The translations under genes and the position numbers were made by a program. From the NCBI GenBank assembly GCA_910585915.1, contig CAJUGF010000016.1:1-28079 (forward strand): a stretch of 28,079 bases of DNA, in the 5' to 3' direction. Source of the stretch: an uncultured Bacilli bacterium. GTDB taxonomy: Bacteria > Bacillota_I > Bacilli_A > RF39 > UBA660. Below are positions 1 to 7,678 of this stretch, one piece after another (the first letter of the stretch is position 1; each line of letters opens with the position of its first letter). The notes beneath the pieces are model-generated. The model made no database searches. It saw nothing but the letters and a program-made list of their open reading frames with translations, and had not been told where the DNA came from.

Positions 1-119
1 GTGCACTTTTTAAGTCGTTATGCATATTATCTATGCACTTCAGATTGATTTAACGGAAATTTTTAATCTTATTTAAACCTTTCTTTTTGAATTAGTTTTT
101 CCTTTTGTTTTGTCTTTGC

Positions 120-148
120 TTGCGAACAAAAGTTTAATGTTTTATAAT
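120..148 (+). promoter_or_regulatory. sigma-A type promoter of recG
   Basis: TTGCGA at 120-125 and TATAAT at 143-148 are separated by 17 bases. The start codon lies 17 bases after the -10 box, so the leader is very short; it carries a GGAGAG ribosome site. No coding sequence is recognisable in 1-119. Confidence 0.6.
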
Positions 149-165
149 GGTAGTGGAGAGATGTT

Positions 166-2151
166 ATGGAATTACACAATATCAAGGGGCTTGGGGAAAA
201 AGCTCAACTTTCTTTAAATCAATTGAATATTTTTTCAATAGAAGATTTAATGTCTCATTATCCTTATCGTTATGAGTTCTTGAATCCTAGGTCTGTTCTT
301 TTGAATGATGAAAAAATTGTTCAAGTTGTGAATGCTGTGATTTTAAGTGAACCTAAAGTTTCTTATATTCGACGTAATTTTAATACATTGCGGTTTCGGG
401 TTCAGGTTTTAAATAAAGAAGTTCAAGTATCTATTTTTAATCGAGCTTTTTTAAAATCTAATTTGACGATTGGCAAGGAAATTACTTTGGTGGGAAAGTA
501 TAAAGAAAAAACAAATTCTTTTGTAGCTAATGATATTAAAGTCAAAGCTATTTTGATTCCAAAGATAACTCCGATGTATCATTTAACAAAAGGACTTAAA
601 AATAGTCATTTTGAAAAATGGATTATGGAGGCGTCACGTTTATCTTTTTCGGTCATTGACAAAGTTCCTTTGGCATTTCAAGAAAGTTATCAATTTTTAT
701 CAAAGCGGGAAGCTCTTATGCATTTGCATTTTCCTAAAAGTGCAGAAGAGATTCGTAAAGCAAAAGTCAGATTGGTGTATGAAGAACTTTTTGAATTTAT
801 GTTTCAAATTATGTATTTAAAGAATAAAGAAACGTTAGCACTTGGGCTGCATCGTAACTTTGATTCCTCTTCCGTTTATGATTTTATTTCTCGTTTACCA
901 TTTGCTTTGACAGAAGATCAGATGCAAGCTGTTACAGATGGTTTAGAAGATTTGAAAAGTGAAAAAAGAATGAATCGTTTAGTTCTTGGAGATGTTGGAA
1001 GTGGAAAAACGATTGTTGCTACTATATTAATGTATGCTAATGTTTTATCTGGCTATCAAAGTGTGTTAATGGCTCCAACAGAGATTTTAGCAACACAGCA
1101 TTATGAGAAATTTTTAAAAATGTTTGATGATTGTTCTATTCATATTGAATTACTTGTAGGGAGTATGAAAAAAAGTGAGAAGAAAAAAGTATTAGAAAGA
1201 ATTCAAATGGGACAGGTAGATATGATTATTGGAACACATGCACTTTTAGTAGAAAATGTTGTTTTTGCTAATTTAGGGTTAGTTGTTACTGATGAACAGC
1301 ATCGGTTTGGAGTGAATCAACGAAAGATGCTACAAAATAAAGGATATAGATCAGATGTTCTTTACTTGAGTGCTACACCAATACCAAGAACTTATGCATT
1401 GACAATATATGGGGATATGGATACTAGTATGATTCGAGTGAAACCAAATGGACGAAAAGAAATTATTACAAAAGTGAAAAATGAAAGTGAGCTTAAAGAA
1501 GTTTTAACAGCTATTTATGATGAAATTAAATTAGGGCATCAAATTTATGTAGTAGCTCCAATGATTGAAGAGACTGATAATGAAGAGTTAAAAAATGTAA
1601 ATCAATTGAAAGAAAAATTTGAATTGGCTTTTCGAAATAAAGTGAAAGTATCGGTTTTGCATGGAAAGATGAAGGGAAAAGAAAAGGATGTCATCATGAA
1701 TGAGTATGCTTTGGGCGAAGTACAGATTTTAATTTCTACAACGGTTATTGAAGTCGGTGTAGATGTTAAAAATGCAACGATGATGGTTATATTTAATGCT
1801 GAACGATTTGGGCTTGCAACACTTCATCAGCTAAGAGGCCGTGTTGGAAGAAATAACTATCAAAGTTATTGCTATTTGATCAGTAATCAAGATACACCTC
1901 GATTGAAAGTTTTGGAAGAGAGCAATGATGGATTTTATATTAGTGAAAAAGATTTTGAATTGCGTGGACAAGGAGATTTATTTGGTGTTCATCAAAGTGG
2001 AGATATGTCTTTTCAACTTGCTGATTTAAGACGAGATTATAAAATTCTTTTACAAGCAAAAAAAGATGTTCTTTCTTTTATTGAAAGTAAGGATTATTTA
2101 AATTCTACTTATTACTTGAATTTGACACAAAAAATAGATTTTACTAATTAA
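166..2151 (+). CDS. recG: ATP-dependent DNA helicase RecG
   Basis: RecG is a superfamily 2 helicase that remodels stalled replication forks and branch-migrates Holliday junctions in the cytoplasm. At 661 residues it matches the usual length. The N-terminal wedge/OB-fold region covers about residues 1-150. Walker A GDVGSGKT is at 275-282, the DEQHRFGV motif II block at 376-383, the SATPIPRT motif follows, and a C-terminal helicase lobe holds an LRGRVGR motif VI near 578. The ATG is preceded by GGAGAG. Arginine is often CGT or CGA, unlike the mobile element that follows, so this is resident chromosome. The gene is transcribed alone as far as visible. The assignment is secure. Confidence 0.97.
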   Translation: MELHNIKGLGEKAQLSLNQLNIFSIEDLMSHYPYRYEFLNPRSVLLNDEKIVQVVNAVILSEPKVSYIRRNFNTLRFRVQVLNKEVQVSIFNRAFLKSNLTIGKEITLVGKYKEKTNSFVANDIKVKAILIPKITPMYHLTKGLKNSHFEKWIMEASRLSFSVIDKVPLAFQESYQFLSKREALMHLHFPKSAEEIRKAKVRLVYEELFEFMFQIMYLKNKETLALGLHRNFDSSSVYDFISRLPFALTEDQMQAVTDGLEDLKSEKRMNRLVLGDVGSGKTIVATILMYANVLSGYQSVLMAPTEILATQHYEKFLKMFDDCSIHIELLVGSMKKSEKKKVLERIQMGQVDMIIGTHALLVENVVFANLGLVVTDEQHRFGVNQRKMLQNKGYRSDVLYLSATPIPRTYALTIYGDMDTSMIRVKPNGRKEIITKVKNESELKEVLTAIYDEIKLGHQIYVVAPMIEETDNEELKNVNQLKEKFELAFRNKVKVSVLHGKMKGKEKDVIMNEYALGEVQILISTTVIEVGVDVKNATMMVIFNAERFGLATLHQLRGRVGRNNYQSYCYLISNQDTPRLKVLEESNDGFYISEKDFELRGQGDLFGVHQSGDMSFQLADLRRDYKILLQAKKDVLSFIESKDYLNSTYYLNLTQKIDFTN

Positions 2152-2166
2152 TCTTCTATGTTGTGA

Positions 2167-2195
2167 TTGACAAATTAGATACTTCATTATATGAT
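2167..2195 (+). promoter_or_regulatory. strong promoter in the recG downstream region
   Basis: TTGACA at 2167-2172, a 17-base spacer and TATGAT at 2190-2195 form a near-consensus promoter just after the recG stop. Transcription would start near 2202 and meet a perfect terminator about 100 bases later, with no conventional gene between. Confidence 0.6.
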
Positions 2196-2208
2196 TAGTA
2201 TGCATGAT

Positions 2209-2274
2209 ATGAACATCATGCTCATGTTCATTCTTACGATTCTATGTGAGAATGAATCAACCAAAACCCCCTGA
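2209..2274 (+). CDS. possible 21-residue hydrophobic peptide
   Basis: An ORF starting MNIMLMFILTILCENE and ending in Pro-stop fills the transcript predicted from the promoter at 2167-2195. It has a hydrophobic N-terminal half and a polar tail, as in small membrane peptides or type I toxins. No ribosome site precedes it, and the predicted RNA start is only about 7 bases upstream, so translation would be near leaderless. The hairpins may constrain the same bases. Coding is uncertain. Confidence 0.18.
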   Translation: MNIMLMFILTILCENESTKTP

Positions 2275-2275
2275 A

Positions 2276-2306
2276 GGAGCACGATATAATGTGCTCCACT
2301 TTTTTT
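2276..2306 (+). terminator. rho-independent terminator
   Basis: GGAGCAC and GTGCTCC form a perfect 7-bp stem around an 8-base loop, followed by seven Ts. It ends the small transcript and any recG read-through. The CTGAAGGAGC lead-in recurs at the terminators near 12669 and 14540. Confidence 0.85.
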
Positions 2307-2355
2307 GCCCTTTATTTATAAGGGTTTGGAAGATTTTAATATCTTCAAAATTGTG

Positions 2356-2388
2356 TTTAGGTGCTATTTAGGTGCTAAAATACATAAA
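2356..2388. repeat. attL-like direct repeat of the integrated element
   Basis: Bases 2356-2381 are identical to 12523-12548, and after one mismatch the next six bases (CATAAA) also match. The core is two tandem copies of TTTAGGTGCTA followed by AAAT. It lies 44 bases from the stop of the integrase gene, the usual place for an attachment site. Confidence 0.85.
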
Positions 2389-2426
2389 AAAAGAATGGTA
2401 AGCCCACAAGAGCCTACCATTTTTTA
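2385..2426 (-). terminator. terminator of the leftward mobility operon
   Basis: AATGGTA (2394-2400) and TACCATT (2415-2421) form a 7-bp stem. Read on the minus strand it ends in a run of Ts immediately after the integrase gene. The plus strand also has five to six Ts after the stem, so it may work both ways. Confidence 0.75.
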
Positions 2427-2431
2427 ATTAT

Positions 2432-3643
2432 TTATAAAGACATTTCTATATCTTCTTCATTATCTTCTATATCACATTGTAAAGAGTCATCAATATTGTT
2501 TTCTTCTTCATTAGAATTTATCTCTTGTAGAGTGCTTTTATTAATGAGATTTACTATATCTTCAAGTTTATTTTGATACATATGTGAATAAGTATTTAAT
2601 GTTTCATCAATTTTAGTATGACCTAGATATTTTGCTACTAGAGTAATACTAGCACCATAATTGATTAAAAACGAAGCACAGGAATGTCTAAAATCGTGTA
2701 CTCGAATTTGTTTAACTTCAGCAAGTTTACAATTTTTATTTTTTCTAGTTCTAATAGCATCTTTGGGAATAGGTAATTCATTCCCAAAAACAAACCACTC
2801 TTGACTAAAGTTTTTATATTCTTTTTGTTTATTATACAATTTTTTTAAGTCATATATTAGTAGGTCATTGATAGGTAAATCACGATTACTATTTTTAGTT
2901 TTTAAAGGGCTTATTTTGTAATTATCCATACTATAAATTGATGGTATTTGTTTATGAATTTTCATCATTTTATTATTAAAATCAATATCTTTCCATTGTA
3001 GCCCACGTAATTCTCCTTTACGAAGCCCCATATAGTATAAAGTTTCAAATAAAGGTTTAAATACTATATCACTTTCAACAGAAATAAATTTGTGAAATTC
3101 ATCTATTGTAAAAAATTCCATTTCTTTTTTTAGTTCGTTTGGATCTGTAAAATTAGTCATTTTATTGTAAACAGGTGCAAAATTAAAATCATACCATCTC
3201 GTACCAAAGTTTAAAATAGCCTTAACAAATTTGAATAAATCGTTTTTATAGGAAGTAGCAATAGGTAATTTGTTAATCTCTTTTTTCCATAATTCAAAAT
3301 GATTGATATTTAATTCTCTTAATTTAATTTTATCAAATAATTCTAAATACTTAATCCTATCACGATAAGTTTTTATTGTAGTTTCTCTAACCTTATCACT
3401 TTGATATTCATAAAAGGCGAGATACAAATCTTTAAAAGTCATATCTCTATGATTGATACTTTGATCTAGTGTTAATACAAATTGTCTTTCAGCCTCTTGA
3501 GCTTCTTTCTTTGTTAAAAATTTTTTTGAACGATATTTTTTATTGATTCCATCTAATCCTTTGTAATAAACTTGAAACATCCATTTACGACCATCTTTAG
3601 TTTGTTCTTTTGGTTTTACTTGAAATACTGACATAGACATCAC
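2432..3643 (-). CDS. int: tyrosine-type site-specific integrase
   Basis: This phage-integrase-family recombinase would insert and excise the element at the TTTAGGTGCTA repeat. About 400 residues is typical. An arm-type DNA-binding region (1-65) precedes a SAM-like core-binding domain (about 70-165) and the catalytic domain. Catalytic residues visible are R208 (GLRKGELRG), H316 and R319 (HDFRH), H342 (LGHTKID) and the nucleophile Y352 (NTYSHMY). A short acidic tail follows. It starts 23 bases after the relaxase gene and is probably co-transcribed. Start choice is unclear: GTG at 3643, ATG at 3640 or ATG at 3634 all lie near an AAAGGA site. Confidence 0.95.
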   Translation of the reverse strand: MMSMSVFQVKPKEQTKDGRKWMFQVYYKGLDGINKKYRSKKFLTKKEAQEAERQFVLTLDQSINHRDMTFKDLYLAFYEYQSDKVRETTIKTYRDRIKYLELFDKIKLRELNINHFELWKKEINKLPIATSYKNDLFKFVKAILNFGTRWYDFNFAPVYNKMTNFTDPNELKKEMEFFTIDEFHKFISVESDIVFKPLFETLYYMGLRKGELRGLQWKDIDFNNKMMKIHKQIPSIYSMDNYKISPLKTKNSNRDLPINDLLIYDLKKLYNKQKEYKNFSQEWFVFGNELPIPKDAIRTRKNKNCKLAEVKQIRVHDFRHSCASFLINYGASITLVAKYLGHTKIDETLNTYSHMYQNKLEDIVNLINKSTLQEINSNEEENNIDDSLQCDIEDNEEDIEMSL

Positions 3644-3666
3644 ATCCTTTCTTTAAATTTAAATTT

Positions 3667-5100
3667 CTACATTCCAATTTCATAATCATCTTTGTCTTTA
3701 TCATTATTTTTGTTATAGTAGCCATAGTTAATTGCATCAGCAATATCTTCATAATCTTCTAAATGTTCTTTAGGTTTATCTCTACCTAAAACTTTGTCGA
3801 TTGCCTTACACATTTTTTTAAATAGATTTTTCCATTTTTCAACTTCTTTTTCAAATTTGATTTTCATGCTATCAATAGTATTATTTAAAATATCTACTAA
3901 TTCGCTTAATCTACCAATTTCTTGGTCTTTTTCTTTGATAGTGGATTTTTGCTCTTTAATAATTTTGTTTTTCTTGATTAGTTCGCTGTTATTTTTAAAA
4001 GTCTTATTTTCCTTTGTTAATTTATCAATCATTAAATCTTTGTTGTTATTATCAGTAGATAGAATAGTCACTTTATTTTCTAAACCTTTGGTATATTCTA
4101 TGATTTTAGATACGTCATCTTCTTTGTAGCCACCCAGTTTTCTTTTTACAGGATTTAGTAAATCATTATCAACCTCTTTTTCTAGGTTTTTAAGCCCGTT
4201 TTTGGAGTTTTCAATTATTTGTAGGTTATTTTCCTTTTCTTGATTTAATTCTTCTAATTCAGCCTTTTTTTCAGCTATATCATACTCTAATTTAGATTGA
4301 TTCTGTTTGTTTGCTCCAATGTCCCCTCGATAGAGGTTAAATCCTTTTTCAGTTATAAATTTATTAAAGTCATTTTGCATTTGATGAAAAGATAATTTAC
4401 CACCTTTTTGTTTCCAAAACTGATCGCAATTTAGAAATTTGCCTTTGACTTCTTCATAGACAATTTTACTCTTATCATCACGAAGTAATTTTGGAACAAT
4501 AGTAGTAGTACCGTCTTTCTTTTTAACTGTTTCTTTTACAACATTTCCATCTTTGTCTTTGACATAGCATTTTCTCTTAACCATATCTACAACAGGTAGA
4601 AAATATGCTTGCAGATGAGGTGTATCTTCATCATAGTGAACTTGAGCGAGAAGTATGTTTTCTTCGCCAACATAATCTTTTAGAAATTCCATACAGGAGT
4701 CAAAAAAGAAAGATACAGCATTGGGTATATCTTCCTTTGATTTTATTTTTGGTATCATAACTGCTTGACCTTTTTTATCTCCAGTGTGATAAGTTCTACC
4801 ACTATCTACAAATTCCATTCCTAGTGCTTGAAAAAATTCAGGACCACTCGTGAATGTTACACCATTTAATAGATTAGTTTTTGCTCTATCTAAATATTCT
4901 ATTTTCCTTTTTTTCAAATTGTATTTCACTTCTTGATATAAATTATTTTGAGTAAGTGAAATATATTCTATATTATAAACTTTACGTTCTATATCATAAT
5001 TACCTGTACCTTTTCGGTCTTTCATTTCAACACCTAAATTATATAAATCATCTTTCTTATATTGTGTTTCTACTCGTACAACTTGTTTGCCATCATACAT
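3667..5100 (-). CDS. mob: MobV-family relaxase (Mob/Pre plasmid recombination enzyme)
   Basis: Relaxases of this family nick oriT and lead one strand into a recipient through another element's conjugation pore. The N-terminal half carries the MobV metal motif HYDEDTPH (H155, D157, E158, H162), followed by LQ where many relatives have a third histidine. The C-terminal part (about 270-420) is a long charged coiled coil, as in pMV158 MobM and related proteins. The length of 477 is usual. An AAAGGAGG site sits 6 bases before the ATG. The hairpins immediately upstream (5136-5198) are the likely target. The family call is firm; activity is inferred. Confidence 0.92.
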   Translation of the reverse strand: MYDGKQVVRVETQYKKDDLYNLGVEMKDRKGTGNYDIERKVYNIEYISLTQNNLYQEVKYNLKKRKIEYLDRAKTNLLNGVTFTSGPEFFQALGMEFVDSGRTYHTGDKKGQAVMIPKIKSKEDIPNAVSFFFDSCMEFLKDYVGEENILLAQVHYDEDTPHLQAYFLPVVDMVKRKCYVKDKDGNVVKETVKKKDGTTTIVPKLLRDDKSKIVYEEVKGKFLNCDQFWKQKGGKLSFHQMQNDFNKFITEKGFNLYRGDIGANKQNQSKLEYDIAEKKAELEELNQEKENNLQIIENSKNGLKNLEKEVDNDLLNPVKRKLGGYKEDDVSKIIEYTKGLENKVTILSTDNNNKDLMIDKLTKENKTFKNNSELIKKNKIIKEQKSTIKEKDQEIGRLSELVDILNNTIDSMKIKFEKEVEKWKNLFKKMCKAIDKVLGRDKPKEHLEDYEDIADAINYGYYNKNNDKDKDDYEIGM

Positions 5101-5135
5101 TTAATTCCTCCTTTGCTTGTACTTCTTTGAGGGAA

Positions 5136-5198
5136 AGGTCTATTTATTGACCTATCTCACTAGGGCATAGCCCACGTGAGATTAGGGAGTTCCCTAAT
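5136..5198. other. candidate origin of transfer (oriT)
   Basis: Three inverted repeats lie back to back directly upstream of the relaxase gene. The first is AGGTC/GACCT (5136-5153). The second is ATCTCAC/GTGAGAT (5154-5182) enclosing GGGC/GCCC. The third is ATTAGGGA/TCCCTAAT with a 2-base loop (5181-5198). MobV oriTs normally lie upstream of mob and consist of inverted repeats around the nick site. I cannot identify the nick position. Confidence 0.55.
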
Positions 5199-5376
5199 AA
5201 CCCCCTTGCTTGTTTAATCGCAGGATGCCTAAACTAACGTAAAGGCAAATGCTTATAAACAAGATTAAATAATAAGCACCTACTAGGTACTTATCATTTA
5301 ATAAATTATGAAAGAGTAAACCTTTCATAATTGTAAAAATATTCACTATCGCCACTTTCATCAGCAGAGCTGACAA
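5194..5376 (-). CDS. possible small membrane protein
   Basis: This 60-residue ORF has one clear hydrophobic segment (about residues 33-51) and a short basic tail. It would start at TTG with GAGG seven bases upstream. It lies between the RepA-like gene and the relaxase gene on the same strand and its end overlaps the oriT-like hairpins. A second, overlapping 28-codon ORF on the same strand (5306-5392, starting MNEARFVSSADESGD) has an ATG but a weak ribosome site, and at most one of the two is likely real. Neither matches a family I know. Confidence 0.3.
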   Translation of the reverse strand: MSALLMKVAIVNIFTIMKGLLFHNLLNDKYLVGAYYLILFISICLYVSLGILRLNKQGGY

Positions 5377-5440
5377 AACGTGCCTCGTTCATTTTTTACC
5401 TATAACTTTTTAGAAAAAAGTTACAAAATTCTTATGAAAA

Positions 5441-6394
5441 TTATTCATTTTCATAAGTAGGTTCTTCATATTTTGCAGTATATATTCTTTCAGTAGAAGT
5501 TCTTTTTTGCTCAATATGAAGTCCTTCTTTTTCTAAATTTGCTATGTTGTTATTTAATAATTTTCCAAATGCTGATGGAGTAATTTGTAAGTTTAATTTA
5601 CTTGTTATATCCGATACATTAAAAGAAAATTCTTTTTGTTTGATAGCATAATTTAGAAAAGTTAGTATATTATAATTTAAGTCATCACTCTCGACTTCTG
5701 ATAGTTCAAATAATAAATTTTCATTTCGCTTTAGAACTAAATCTAATCCCTCATAATCTCTACTTTCATAATTTAAAAGTATTTTATTCTTTAGGTTGGA
5801 ATCTTGTTTTAAAGTGATTTTTCCATCAACTGATCCATCAATAGCAGTGCTACCTAAAGAAGTATTATTCTTATTTAAGTGATGGATTAGAAGAATAGTG
5901 AAGTCATATTTTTTACATAATTCTCTAAATTTTGGTATTACAACTTGTCCCATATCTTGATAATTATTTAAGTCATAGCCATTGTTTAAGTCGATTCCAC
6001 TAAACATATCTATTACAACAAGTCTACCATTATATTCATTAGAAAATGTTTGAAACTCTAGTTGTAAATCCATTAAATTTAGTTTTCTTTCACTTGGATT
6101 TTGTTCTATCATTACGAAATTATCATCATTAAATTTCAAATTCATCTTATCAATTCTATCAATTATTTGTGTAGAATTCATTTCTGTGCTAATATATAAG
6201 ACAGGAGATGGACTTGTCCTAAACCCTAAAAAGGTTGTTCCTGTTGCGATAGAGTTAGCAAGCTGTAATGCGAGTAATGACTTGCCAACCTTAGGTCTTG
6301 CAACAAGACAATATAATCCTTTAGATTTCATTAGGTTATCAACTATGAAGTCTTTTTTTGTTGCTTCTTTTCTCATTTCACTTATTGTTTTCAT
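5441..6394 (-). CDS. RepA-like hexameric AAA ATPase
   Basis: This 317-residue RecA-fold ATPase resembles plasmid RepA/DnaB-type helicases (AAA_25 group). Walker A ARPKVGKS is at 32-39, a Walker B strand LVVIDMF near 124-130, and a LLIHHLNKN sensor-like block with SLGSTAIDGSVD follows. The C-terminal 90 residues look like a winged-helix region. In mobilizable elements such proteins are thought to drive replication of the excised circle, which would stabilise it. An AAAGGAG site lies 6 bases before the ATG, and the gene follows the small HTH gene by 13 bases. No separate replication initiator is visible, so a regulatory role is also possible. Confidence 0.8.
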   Translation of the reverse strand: MKTISEMRKEATKKDFIVDNLMKSKGLYCLVARPKVGKSLLALQLANSIATGTTFLGFRTSPSPVLYISTEMNSTQIIDRIDKMNLKFNDDNFVMIEQNPSERKLNLMDLQLEFQTFSNEYNGRLVVIDMFSGIDLNNGYDLNNYQDMGQVVIPKFRELCKKYDFTILLIHHLNKNNTSLGSTAIDGSVDGKITLKQDSNLKNKILLNYESRDYEGLDLVLKRNENLLFELSEVESDDLNYNILTFLNYAIKQKEFSFNVSDITSKLNLQITPSAFGKLLNNNIANLEKEGLHIEQKRTSTERIYTAKYEEPTYENE

Positions 6395-6407
6395 TTAAAA
6401 CTCCTTT

Positions 6408-6647
6408 CTAGTTAATAACTTCTTTTGCCATTTTTTGAAGATAATTTATATTTATTTTGAGATAACTTACAACTTCATTCATAGGAAGTAATTTGTTAGG
6501 AAGTAAATAGCCTTTGTTTTCTAAATCAATTCTTATTTCATTTTTTAACTTGATAGCATTATTTTTCCCTAGCCCTGTAAGTTTTCTTAAATCATTTAGA
6601 TCACACCATTGTTTTGATATTAAGTTTAAAGTCTCTCTTGCATTCAT
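6408..6647 (-). CDS. small HTH DNA-binding protein, possible excisionase or replication accessory
   Basis: A 79-residue basic protein with predicted helix-turn-helix character around residues 15-40 (the WCDLNDLRKLTGLGKNNAIK region) and a second helical part near the end. It is the first gene of the leftward operon, with AGAGGTG placed 6 bases before the ATG and the RepA-like gene 13 bases downstream. Position and size suit an excisionase/recombination directionality factor or a replication-initiation helper. I cannot name the family. Confidence 0.6.
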   Translation of the reverse strand: MNARETLNLISKQWCDLNDLRKLTGLGKNNAIKLKNEIRIDLENKGYLLPNKLLPMNEVVSYLKININYLQKMAKEVIN

Positions 6648-6649
6648 TA

Positions 6650-6920
6650 ATTCACCTCTCTTTCTCTATACTATTGATGGTTTTAGTGTTACCAACAACT
6701 CCCTTTAAGGATGTATATATAGTAGTTAGCCATATATGTAACGAAGATTTTAGTTAATCTACAACTCTCGTGCCAATAGAGGTATTGTGCCTTGCATTTG
6801 TTTAACGAGTCGGCAGAATATCGGCGACGTCCAACTCTATTCAATTGTCAAAGAACTGTTAGGTGCAAATTGTCAAGCTGTGTGTTATTTTAAAAGTGCC
6901 AAAATGCACCCAACAATTAC
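6650..6920 (-). promoter_or_regulatory. long untranslated leader of the mobility operon
   Basis: About 270 bases separate the leftward promoter from the first gene. The leader has a 12-codon ORF (6759-6797, MQGTIPLLAREL) without an evident ribosome site, and locally higher GC than its surroundings (about 6770-6840). Two further TTGACA boxes (6846-6851 and 6871-6876, minus strand) lack good -10 partners. This could be an attenuator, antisense target or replication origin. I see no known riboswitch. Confidence 0.35.
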
Positions 6921-7010
6921 AATATAATACTTTTGGTGTAAAATGTCAACATAAAATTTGAAAAATAATTAATTTTAACAAAATTCAATATAAAATAGAC
7001 AAAATGCACC
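6862..7010. promoter_or_regulatory. cluster of TGCACC/GGTGYA operator-like sites
   Basis: Four copies of the motif sit in the divergent promoter region: GGTGCAAAT at 6862, AAAATGCACC at 6901, GGTGTAAAAT at 6935 (reverse orientation) and AAAATGCACC at 7001. The last two lie inside the spacers of the leftward and rightward promoters, where a bound repressor would block polymerase. The double-HTH protein encoded next door is the obvious candidate to bind them. Confidence 0.55.
6921..6949 (-). promoter_or_regulatory. leftward promoter of the mobility operon
   Basis: On the minus strand TTGACA (6944-6949) and TATATT (6921-6926) are 17 bases apart. An operator-like TTTTACACC lies within the spacer. 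It would drive the HTH, RepA-like, mob and int genes. Confidence 0.7.
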
Positions 7011-7025
7011 AACTTGTGATATAAT
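6996..7025 (+). promoter_or_regulatory. rightward promoter of the regulator gene
   Basis: TAGACA (6996-7001) and TATAAT (7020-7025) are 18 bases apart, with AAAATGCACC in the spacer. It points at the double-HTH gene, so autorepression is likely. Confidence 0.65.
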
Positions 7026-7049
7026 TATAAACGAAGAGGTGGCTTACTC

Positions 7050-7610
7050 ATGAGAAAAAGTGATAAAGATACTATTAATATAGTTATTGGTAAACATATG
7101 GCTGAATTAAGAGGACAATTTAATCTTTCTCAAAAAGAAATTTGTGGAGTAATTGGTGTAAATAGAAATACCTATAAAGATTATGAGATAGGAAATAGGA
7201 CAGTTCCACTGCAAATGTTAAGAGATTTAGCAAAATTTTATAAAGTATCAACAAATTATTTTTTTGAAGATATGCCTGAATTAACTTTAAAAGAACAGAA
7301 ACAATTATTTAATTATTCAAATGCAGTAGCAAATGATAAACAAAAATATATAGCAGTAGATTTAAATAATCCTAATGCTATGAAAGATTATTTAGAAAAA
7401 GAAGAACAAAAAATACAAAGTAAAGTTAGATTGAGAATCAAGAATTTAAGACTTGAAAACAATAAAACGCAGGATGATATAGCAAAATATTTGGAAGTAG
7501 ATAAATCGACTTATAATAAATACGAAAATGGAAAAAGAAAAATAAATAATGATGTAGTAAAAGAATTAGCAGAGTATTACAATATTAAAGTTAGTGATAT
7601 TGTTGATTAA
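7050..7610 (+). CDS. XRE-family regulator with two HTH domains
   Basis: This 186-residue protein has two Cro/CI-type helix-turn-helix domains, at about residues 12-70 and 126-184, joined by a charged linker. Both show the family pattern of a Q-containing recognition helix and a Y(E)-N/IG turn (TYKDYEIGNR and TYNKYENGKR). Such proteins repress transfer and excision genes of integrative elements. AGAGGTGG lies upstream of the ATG. It diverges from the mobility operon, and operator-like repeats lie in both promoters. There is no peptidase or RecA-cleavage domain, so how it would be relieved is not evident. With two domains one subunit could bind two half-sites. Confidence 0.88.
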   Translation: MRKSDKDTINIVIGKHMAELRGQFNLSQKEICGVIGVNRNTYKDYEIGNRTVPLQMLRDLAKFYKVSTNYFFEDMPELTLKEQKQLFNYSNAVANDKQKYIAVDLNNPNAMKDYLEKEEQKIQSKVRLRIKNLRLENNKTQDDIAKYLEVDKSTYNKYENGKRKINNDVVKELAEYYNIKVSDIVD

Positions 7611-7611
7611 A

Positions 7612-7675
7612 ATGACAGGAGTGACATGTAAAAATAGGAATACCCCTCTCAAAATTTGCTGTCATGCTGTCATTT
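7612..7675. repeat. imperfect inverted repeat between regulator and cargo operon
   Basis: AATGACA-GGAG-TGACA at 7612 is mirrored by TGTCA-TGC-TGTCATT ending at 7675, giving a long hairpin with a small internal bulge around a loop of about 30 bases. It has no T-run, so it is not a standard terminator. It may be an operator or an RNA element ahead of the cargo genes. Confidence 0.45.
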
Positions 7676-7678
7676 ATG

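Larger units (their letters stand above)
2202..2306 (+). ncRNA. candidate small RNA of about 100 nt with alternative hairpins
   Basis: The stretch lies between a near-consensus promoter and a rho-independent terminator. It can form an 8-bp hairpin (2209-2216 with 2224-2231) or an overlapping 11-bp hairpin with one G-U pair (2227-2237 with 2246-2256). The two share bases and exclude each other. They are followed by an open stretch containing CCCCCT and then the terminator stem. I recognise no named RNA family. A 21-codon ORF lies inside, so the transcript could instead be a tiny mRNA. Confidence 0.4.

Noticed and set aside
611..820. 69-codon ORF within recG
   Set aside because: It lies wholly in another frame of a secure gene and has no family resemblance.
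2152..2400. tRNA or tmRNA gene as the integration target
   Set aside because: No cloverleaf, CCA end or tmRNA tag could be found; the direct repeat lies in plain intergenic DNA after the terminator.
3794..4129. 111-codon plus-strand ORF inside the relaxase gene
   Set aside because: It is the complement of the coiled-coil coding region; hydrophobic residues result from reading Lys/Glu codons backwards, and there is no ribosome site.
5441..5457. Terminator at the end of the RepA-like gene (CTTATGAAAAT hairpin around 5431-5457)
   Set aside because: The stem is AT-rich and lacks a proper T-run, and the downstream mob gene seems to belong to the same operon.
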